Positions 56,700 through 64,000 of a DNA stretch of 64,000 nucleotides are shown here, one piece after another. The translations under genes and the position numbers were made by a program. Position 1 is the first letter of the stretch; each line of letters starts with the position of its first letter. The notes under the pieces were generated by a model that was not told the DNA's origin, did not search any database, and was given only the letters and a program-made list of their open reading frames with translations. Location: positions 32,559,022-32,623,021 of the forward strand of contig CM033399.1 in the NCBI GenBank assembly GCA_019426215.1, given 5' to 3'. The DNA comes from Buddleja alternifolia. Taxonomy: Eukaryota > Streptophyta > Magnoliopsida > Lamiales > Scrophulariaceae.

Positions 56700-58760
56700 G
56701 TCTACTGATCATTCTCTTTTCGACCTATGTACATTTTCAGGCTTGACTTTGTAATTGACTCACAAAGTTTGGTCAACCTAGGGTATGAGATATATGATTA
56801 CATCAATATCCGAGTGAATATAAATACAACATCTTAAAACGGGAACGGATTTTTTCGAAAACTCGTAAAATCTATCAAACTTTTTCTCAAGCGTCACACT
56901 CCTCCCTCCTTAAATGAATTTGGTCCCCAAATTCATACCTTTTTTATAAAAAAGTTCAGGGTAGGTTTTTCGCATGTCTTCCTCAAGTTCCTCAAATTTT
57001 AAATGTATATTGACTCAAACATAAGTTTGTAACGGTTATAGTACGAAATACATGAAGTACATGTATCATACCATTCAACTCAAAAAGTCGGAGTAATATA
57101 CTATCATTCATTATTAAAATGGAATGGAAAAATAATATTATATATATATCTTCGATGGATCAAATTTTCGACATCTTTTTGTACATTTTCAGGTTCGACT
57201 ATAACACTAAAATTAGATTGACTCATCAAAGTTTGTAAGGTATAAGAATTGATTCATTTTTCCGGGTGAAATTATATATGTTAATGATGACAAAGGCATC
57301 TTAGTCAATGAAAAATGGGTTAAAAATTTCACTTTCCTGCAAAAAATCTTCGGGATCATTTTTCTACATTTTCTGTAATTTTCGAGATCAACTTGAACAC
57401 AAAAAATGTAGATTGACTCACAAAGAAGAAGAAAGCTTTGTACGGTGTAAGATGATGATGATTTTCCTCGAACAGCCATGATCCGGAATGAAAAAAGTTT
57501 AATAACGTCTTTATTAAATTTAATTATGAATTTGGAAGCTCCTGAATGATCGAAATTGGAAATCTAATTAATGCACCGTTACAAACTTTAGTCAATTACA
57601 TTTTTATGTGTTGAAGTTGAAGCCCGAAAATGAGACTACAGAAGGCAATGTAGAATGAATGAATCATCCTCGGCTAATATGACTGAAAAATTATAATGTA
57701 TTTGTTCCATAAAAATTCGTATATAATATGTCTTTTTTTAACATACTGTATAATTTTACCCGGATATCGAAATGAATCAATTCATACCGTTACAAACTTT
57801 GTGAGTAATCTGAATATTTTTAATATGTTGAAGTCAAAGCACATACTTTAAAATGAGTATAAAACGGTATAATGTCGAAAAACCATCCCGAAGATTATAA
57901 GATAATAATAGAATATTTTTAATTTCGTTAAAAATACCGTTCCGTTTTAATATGTTGTATTTTTTCATCCGGATATCGAAATGAATCAATTATTAACACC
58001 GTTACATAACTTATGATACTGTAGTCAATCTACATTTTTAATGTGTTGAAGTCGAAGTCACATATTGAAATCTGAATAATGTACCAAAAAAGGTCGAAAA
58101 ATACATCCCGAATGGCTTATGACTGAAAAAAATATTTTTTTCGAAAAAATCCGTTCCGTTTTAAGATGTTGTATTTTTCACTCGGATATTGAAATGAATC
58201 AAATCTCATACCGTTACAAACTTTGTGAGTCAATTTATAAGATTTTTAATGTGTTGAAGTCGAAGCCTGAAAATGTATTGTGAAAAAAAGGTCGAAGTGG
58301 GAGTATCATCTGAAGACGACAACAAAATATTTTTCCTTCTGAAAAATTTCTCGTATGTGTGTCTGTTTTTACATTGTCATATTCCTTCATTAAGGATATA
58401 TAAAGAACATGAGTCGCGATATCGTCTTTTGTGTGATTAGAATCTGGATTTGTTAAGTTTTTGTTGATGAAATATATATACAAGTGTGTATGTGTTCAAG
58501 TCAAAACTCAAAATTGAGACGAAAAAGGGTTTGTGGGTTTTGAAAAATGAGCCGGAAACATATTTGACAACGTTATTATTTTCTTTAAAAAATTACAATG
58601 TGTCATGTTTTTACTTGCCTATATTTCTGTCACTCTGGTATCGGAATGAGTCCATTCTTGGTGTAAATTGGGTCTTATATTTTAAGTCTATATAGGGTAT
58701 GTAAGATCTACATATTTATATGTTCAAGTCCAAATCAATAATACACGAAAAAGGAAAAAA
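56700..58760. repeat. Satellite-like tandem array with an orientation switch
   Basis: A core ACCGTTACAAACTTTG with ATATCGAAATGAATCAA before it and TGTTGAAGTCGAAGC after it repeats on the plus strand. Core ACCGTT positions are 57575, 57786, 57998 and 58210 (spacing 211-212 bp). Before about 57480 the same core occurs on the minus strand, as AAAGTTTG(G/T) words near 56765, 57023, 57229 and 57434. Weaker units follow to about 58760. Units diverge strongly. Short frames across it are not conserved. Confidence 0.8.
57042..57116. repeat. 75-bp dispersed repeat, copy 2
   Basis: Partner of 55349-55423, located inside the minus-oriented part of the satellite array. Confidence 0.9.
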
Positions 58761-58860
58761 TGAACAGTGTTTCGTCGGAATTTTATATCAGGAAAAAAAC
58801 AAAAAATACCTTTTATATATCAAAAAACACTTTGGTACCAAAAATGATACTCACTAAATA

Positions 58861-58898
58861 TTGGCCATTCCGCGCTGAATCAGCGCGGAATGGGCCAA
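58861..58898. repeat. GC-rich hairpin
   Basis: CATTCCGCGCTGA and TCAGCGCGGAATG pair around a single A. The stem extends by TTGGC/GCCAA after a one-base bulge. It is flanked by A runs and a related CCACGCTGACGTGGACGTGG word at 58926. Confidence 0.9.
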
Positions 58899-59137
58899 AT
58901 TTATTAAAAAAAAAAAAATTCTATTCCACGCTGACGTGGACGTGGCGTATTTTTCTCTTATGATGATTATCTATTGTCACTTATTAACTTATCATGCCTA
59001 CGTCATAATTTATGATTATGAGTGTTGCGTTTGCAGGACTCCATCAGATTTAATTTTGTATTATTTTTTTAAAATTCTCGCTCCGTGATAGTGATGATCA
59101 CGGGGCGGGTATGAGTCGGGATTGTAGGAATCGAGAT

Positions 59138-59590
59138 CAGTGGCGAATCTAAAAATTTGGGTCAGTGGGGGCACTAGAGACGGAGCCAAGAATTTTACCG
59201 GGGGTGATATTGTTGTGATATAGCTATACAATTTGTTTTTTGTCAAATAGACGAAGGAGTTAAAGGGACCCCCGTGGTACGGTACGCTATATTTATGAGA
59301 AAAAATATAATAAGGAATTAAGTTCAATTACAACTTTTGACATACTTTATAATTTTATACCTCTTTCGTTACAGTCAGGATTTTGGGGGGTGGGGGTGGG
59401 GGGGCGAACTCAAAATAAAGGGAGAAAACGTGATATTTTTCGATTTTGAGGGGGGGCCTTTAAAAATTTGAGTGGGGGCATTAATGTAATTTATAAATTA
59501 AAATTAAAAAATATGTATATATTTTAAAAAAATAAAATTGAGTGGGGGTACTGCCCCCCCACCCCTCTTTTGTATGTAAATCCGCCCCTG
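59138..59590. mobile_element. hAT-type MITE, 453 bp
   Basis: The ends CAGTGGCGAATCTA and, in reverse, CAGGGGCGGATTTA are the classic hAT terminus style. ATCGAGAT (59130-59137) and ATCGAGAC (59591-59598) form an 8-bp duplication with one mismatch. The interior has G-rich runs and no gene. Confidence 0.88.
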
Positions 59591-60576
59591 ATCGAGACCC
59601 ACCCCGCTAAGAATTTTTAGTACCCGGACTCGCCCCAGACCTGATCATTACCTGCCCGACCCGAACCCGGTGGGTACCAGGCAGACTCGGCCGATTTTTA
59701 TTTTTGGATATTTTTTGTCTATCACGTTCTCACAAACGCATTCTAAACAAATCACATAGCAACGAATCAAATATTTAATGTAAACACAACTAAAAACACA
59801 AGTAATCCGATACTTAAATAGATATACATTCAAAACAAGCATATTTCAAAAAGCAAAGTTATCTTCATACTCAAGTTTATATCAAACTTTTTTTTCAACT
59901 AACAACTAGCTAAACTAAGCTAACTTTCTATTTGAAATACCAATGTTGTGTTCATAATTTATTAATAGTTATAAATATTAAAAAATAATTCGATATACAA
60001 AATATATATATATATTAATAATCGGGGCGAGTCCTAGTCTGGGTCTGGGGCTGGTATCTATTGGACTCGTTGCCCGCCCCGCGGCTGGGTCTTGAATTTT
60101 GATACTCGGATTCGGACGCGACTCCATTTAATTGGACTTATACCCGCCCCAAATAAAATGGGTTCGGGGCAAGTACTTGCTCGAAGTGAATTCATTGAGA
60201 CATTATACAACTTTAATTGAGGTTGATTGGTATTAGTAATATATATAGTTTAAAAGTAAAATAAATTTACTGTATTGGAACCATTACCTTCAAGTCATAT
60301 TTTCTACTTTTCCTGAATTGCAAAACAATATCTCATATGACATATCTGTAGACTGTACCAAAAGAAGCGTTCCTGTTGACATAAACCCCTCCAAAACCTA
60401 CTTACACATCAGAAACCGGCCAAAAGCAAGGATGGCAATCCGCAGGGATAAATGGGTATTCACCCGGAACTTGTTTTGGTTGGAGCGGGCAAGTGTTAAA
60501 TTTAGACATATAAATGTTATTTGATTATTATTCGGATTAGAGTCGGGTTATTTTCATGACTCATTCACGTTTAACG
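59591..60576. other. Non-coding, GGGTACC/CCCGACCCG-rich stretch
   Basis: The sequence on both sides of the 59138 MITE (59085-59137 and 59599-60190) is rich in CCCGCCCC and ACCCG words and probably belongs to an older MITE. No coding frame is supported. Confidence 0.45.
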
Positions 60577-60585
60577 AGTAAAATC

Positions 60586-61283
60586 CTATGATGCATGGAT
60601 ACTCCTAAAGTTGGACCCGTGCAATATCGTGTTCGTATCGGATACGATACTTTGCGAATACCAGGCAGATACGTATCAGATACCCTTTTTACGTATCCAA
60701 AAATTAAATAAAAAGGAAAATTCCAGATACCGTATCCGATACTTCCGGATGTCGTATCCCATACAAAATTTGAAGTATCTGACACGCCTTGAATATCAGA
60801 TATAATACTTTTGAATATTATATAATACTTTATAGGTTAAAATAGAAAAATAATAATGACTTTGACCATACATTAAAATGTTAAACAAACAATAAGCAAA
60901 TTTAAGGAAGCAAAATACCGTTTCGGTTTCACTTCTTAATATATTTTTTCATCTCTTACTCCACGTGAAATCTATCATTTACACTTTATTACCAAAGATT
61001 TTGGATAAGAAGTTAAATGTTGGTATCAATGAAATGACATTCTACACCGCCGCAAATGATTAAATATTATGGTTACCTTCGAAATTTTTTGAACTTATAA
61101 ACAATGAACATGTGTCAGTATTGCACTTTTATTTGTGTTAATGAACATATTGACTCAAATTTACTTTTAAATATTATATATATATATATATATATTCGTA
61201 TCTCCAACGTATCTTATTCTATAATTTTGAAGTTTGCCGTATTTTGTATCCGTGACGTATCGTACCCGTATCCCTGCATCATA
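60586..61283. mobile_element. MULE-type MITE, 698 bp, GATAC-rich
   Basis: The ends TATGATGCATGGATAC and, in reverse, TATGATGCAGGGATACGGG are inverted. AGTAAAATC flanks both sides (60577-60585, 61284-61292), a perfect 9-bp target duplication. Both ends carry TATCGGATACGATAC-like words that can pair. There is no coding capacity. Confidence 0.87.
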
Positions 61284-61356
61284 AGTAAAATCTAAACATG
61301 TCGGGTATTTGACGGGGTGGCGCAAAAGGTGGGCAGTGTGAGTTTTGGGTTCCAAT

Positions 61357-62187
61357 CAAGGTCTAAAATATCGGTTTCGGGGTAGATATCGGTGTAGTAA
61401 ATTTACGGAAATTTCGATGGAAATTTCGGGGATATTCAAAATTTCGGTTTTGATTTTAAAGAAATCATGAAAATTTATAAAAATATTTGAAAATTTACAA
61501 CAAAATTTTGGATAACTTTAATTATCATTCTTATGCATCTTTTACATTAATAATATTCTATATATAATATATGGATAATGAATTTGTTAAATAATATCAC
61601 TAAAAACTGTTGCGAAAAATATGAAATAAAAATAATTTGATAGTAAGATAATAATCAAATCTCATGAGAATTTCATTAAAACAAAATATATCAAGATTTA
61701 AGTAAAAGTTACTACTCAATACCACATCGAGTTTCTAGGAGGATCGAAATCGCTATCACTAGTATTTGTCTTACCTCTACTTTCATATTTCGAAATTCCC
61801 ACTATTGTGCTCTTCGGCTTTAATAATGCACTACTTGTTTTGTTTTTTGACCCATTTGGATAGAAAGTGACTTATCACTTATGTGCATGTTTGGGGGTAA
61901 CCGGGTAAGTGGTAGGTGTTTAAATATAATTTTCTAATTATATGATATTTTAAAAAAAATTAAAAAAAAAAAATTCGACCGTAATTTCGGTTTCGGTTTC
62001 GGAAAATATCGGGTTTCGGCCGAAATTTCGATGGAAATTTGACAAAATATTTTAAATTTTGGGGAAATTTTGGGTTTCGGTCAAAATTTCAGAAGATATT
62101 CTGCAAAATTGGATCGAAAGTTCGATTTCGCTTCGGAACCCCCCGAAACCCGAAATTTCGGTGTTTCGATCGAAATTTAAGACCATG
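61357..62187. mobile_element. hAT-type MITE, 831 bp, TTTCGG-rich
   Basis: The ends CAAGGTCTAAA and, in reverse, CATGGTCTTAAA, with GTTCCAAT on both sides (61349-61356, 62188-62195). The interior flanks are rich in TTTCGG/CCGAAA words. It shares its plan and near-terminal words with the element at 25684-26467. Confidence 0.9.
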
Positions 62188-62362
62188 GTTCCAATAAAGT
62201 TAAATGGGGTGGGTAGGGAGTTTTGCCAATCCCAATTCATACCCACCCTTGGAAATTTTTTGTATAAATCGGATTTTGAGCTCCACCTATACACTTTGTG
62301 GACGTGATTAATACACATTATTTATTTTTTAATTCAAAAAAACAAAATAAGTGATATGTATT

Positions 62363-62655
62363 AGAGGGTGTTTGGCTAAGCTTATCCAAAATATTTTACA
62401 AGCTCCTACATCTTATAAGATGTTTTAGTATAACATGTTTTAGGAGCTTATAAGATGTAACATCTTATAAGATATTTAAAAACAGATGGGGGTGAGTTAT
62501 TTTTTTAAAAAACAGCTTATAAGATCCAAACATCTTATTGTTTAGTCTTATAAGCTAATTTTTTTTAAATTTATCAAATAAATTTACAGCGCTTATAAGC
62601 TCTACAACATCTTATAAAATGTTAGAACAACTTATAGCATAGCCAAATACCCTCT
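62363..62655. mobile_element. Small MITE upstream of F-box E
   Basis: The ends AGAGGGTGTTTGGCTAAGCT and, in reverse, AGAGGGTATTTGGCTATGCT are inverted, and the interior repeats CTTATAAGAT words. The terminus style fits hAT MITEs. The target duplication is not clear. It lies about 140 bp before the ATG of gene E and may form part of its promoter. Confidence 0.78.
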
Positions 62656-62797
62656 TAATCACATACACGTGAAGCTCAAGATTCGGTTTATACAAGTGAG
62701 TTGCCCCGTCTGGCCCATCCGCAGGGCTCAAAACCCACGCACAAGCTACAACATAAATATTTGCTTCTGGATTCCATTCTCCTACAAGCACCGCACC

Positions 62798-63985
62798 ATG
62801 AAGAAACGCCGAAGAATTGGTGGCACAGTCAAAGATAGACAAACCCTAACAGAAGAAATTGGGGCAAGTCAATTTTGTCTTATGGATCTTCCTGTGGCTG
62901 TTTTACATGAAATACTGTTCAGACTTCCAATCAATTCAATTCTGAAAGTTAAGTTTGTTTGTAGAGCGTTGTATAAGCTCGTATCTAACCCTGATTTTGC
63001 CCTTAATTATACAAAGATTTCTTCCGTTGCCGCCTTCTTGATTCCCAACAAGTTGTGCGGTGATCCTTTGAGATATCAGAATTTAGATTTGCTTGAAGTT
63101 TGTGATAATGACAAGTGTACTATTACAACTTTTAAGCCAAAGATTCCTGGTTGGTCAAAAAGAATTTCAGGATTTCTTTTTGCTGGCATATGCAATGGTT
63201 TAATTTGCTTATCACTACGTGAATCGCAGACTGAAATAGTTTACATATGTAATCCGATTATGGGAGAGTGTATGCCACTTCCGGAACGTAAAATTGAGCT
63301 TGGGGAGGACGTTGATGCCGAATATGGTTTCGGGTTTTGTAGGTCTACTAATAATTATAAGGTCCTGAGAATTGTCTGTAAACCTGGTAGTGAACTTTCG
63401 AAACGGGAAGGTAAGATTTTTACCATTGGAATTGATCATAGATGGAGAGATTTGGGAAATCCCACGATCCCATATAAGTATTTTTTCAACAATTTCATTG
63501 CTGTTAGTGGGGTTTTACACTGGATTGTCATGGATAATGATTCGACTTGGATATGTACTTTTGATCTTGGGGAAGAAAAAATAGGTCAACTTTTACATCC
63601 ACATGGATTGGTGCTGAATCGTCATACAAAATTGAAATCATTAAATAACCAGCTCTGTCTTGTTGACATTTATGATCCTTCCGTGACTGTTATATGGAAA
63701 ATGAAAGAATATGGAGTTGCAGAGTCTTGGACCAAAGATGTGATATTAGATTATTCATTTTCATCTAATCTACGATGTAGGAGGCTTTTTCCAGAGACAA
63801 TATTTCAAAATGGTGATATATTTTTCTCTTCTGAATTGGGAGACTATCTCATCTTATATAATCCAATGGAGGGGAGACTTACTCGAAGTCAGGTTCGTAG
63901 TTATGAAAGAATTACTTACACTCCAAGTTTTTTGTCACTCAAGGAAGCTGTAATGGGAGGACATAAGAGTACCATGAATGTGTAG
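62798..63985 (+). CDS. F-box protein with F-box-associated domain (gene E)
   Basis: The only uninterrupted member of the cluster: 395 codons. The start at ATG 62798 (MKKRRRIGGTVKDRQTL) was chosen because it aligns with the starts of A, B and D; the frame is open further up to 62669 without homology. The F-box spans about residues 29-68 (LPVAVLHEILFRLPINSILK, KFVCRALYKLVSNPDFALNY) and would bind SKP1 in an SCF ubiquitin ligase. The rest is an F-box-associated domain: GICNGLICLSLRESQTEIVY, YGFGFCRSTNNYKVLRIVC, GVLHWIVMDNDSTWICTFDL, GEEKIGQLLHPHG and KEYGVAESWTKDVIL. It ends MNV-TAG where relatives read on for three more residues (LSK). The target protein is unknown. It is probably single-exon in the coding part. 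Confidence 0.88.
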   Translation: MKKRRRIGGTVKDRQTLTEEIGASQFCLMDLPVAVLHEILFRLPINSILKVKFVCRALYKLVSNPDFALNYTKISSVAAFLIPNKLCGDPLRYQNLDLLEVCDNDKCTITTFKPKIPGWSKRISGFLFAGICNGLICLSLRESQTEIVYICNPIMGECMPLPERKIELGEDVDAEYGFGFCRSTNNYKVLRIVCKPGSELSKREGKIFTIGIDHRWRDLGNPTIPYKYFFNNFIAVSGVLHWIVMDNDSTWICTFDLGEEKIGQLLHPHGLVLNRHTKLKSLNNQLCLVDIYDPSVTVIWKMKEYGVAESWTKDVILDYSFSSNLRCRRLFPETIFQNGDIFFSSELGDYLILYNPMEGRLTRSQVRSYERITYTPSFLSLKEAVMGGHKSTMNV

Positions 63986-64000
63986 TCAAAGTTATTATAT

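Noticed and set aside
59061..59327. Minus-strand 88-codon frame
   Set aside because: It crosses the left border of the hAT MITE at 59138 and shows no domain.
60586..61283. Gene coding on either strand in the GATAC-rich block
   Set aside because: The mirrored frames arise from self-complementary sequence of a MITE with 9-bp flanks.

Overview
The window looks like nuclear DNA of a eudicot plant. The evidence is its AT-rich intergenic sequence, plant-type F-box genes, nested Copia and Gypsy-type LTR retrotransposons, MULE and hAT elements, a LINE, a tRNA-derived SINE, a Helitron remnant and a piece of plastid rpoC2. I cannot name the species. No rRNA or tRNA genes, CRISPR arrays or bacterial-type operons are seen.

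Layout. (1) Positions 1-9083 form a very large inverted repeat. Two arms of about 3.4 kb each carry a MULE-associated DUF1985 gene and a MuDR-type transposase N-terminal fragment, around a 2.3-kb spacer that holds a MITE and a CA microsatellite. (2) Positions 9170-12012 are an internally deleted LINE bounded by a 17-bp target duplication, with a Gypsy-like solo LTR nested inside it. (3) Positions 12171-63985 hold a cluster of five related F-box genes (A to E), broken up by many transposable elements.

F-box cluster. Gene A (15141) is cut off after about 97 codons. B (19209-20052) has a large internal deletion. C (24323-34310) is split by a TRIM, a hAT MITE and a full Copia element, and also carries frameshifts and stops. 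D (45843-52194) is split by one young Copia element flanked by GTCGC target duplications. E (62798-63985) is the only continuous copy and ends three codons earlier than its relatives. A 3.25-kb upstream block is directly duplicated before A and D. B, C and D share a conserved block 3' of the stop codon that looks like a 3'-UTR intron plus exon. The corresponding interval behind gene C was further filled by a solo LTR, a Helitron piece joined to plastid rpoC2 DNA, and a Copia 3' half.

The right part (53.9-62.7 kb) has no convincing gene. It holds a satellite-like array with a period near 212 bp that switches orientation, and four MITEs, three of them with visible target-site duplications. No unknown multi-gene system was recognised. 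The strongest points for follow-up are the MULE inverted duplication (a possible natural hairpin-RNA source), the repeated interruption of one F-box family with readable insertion history, perfect long palindromes, and the inverted satellite array.
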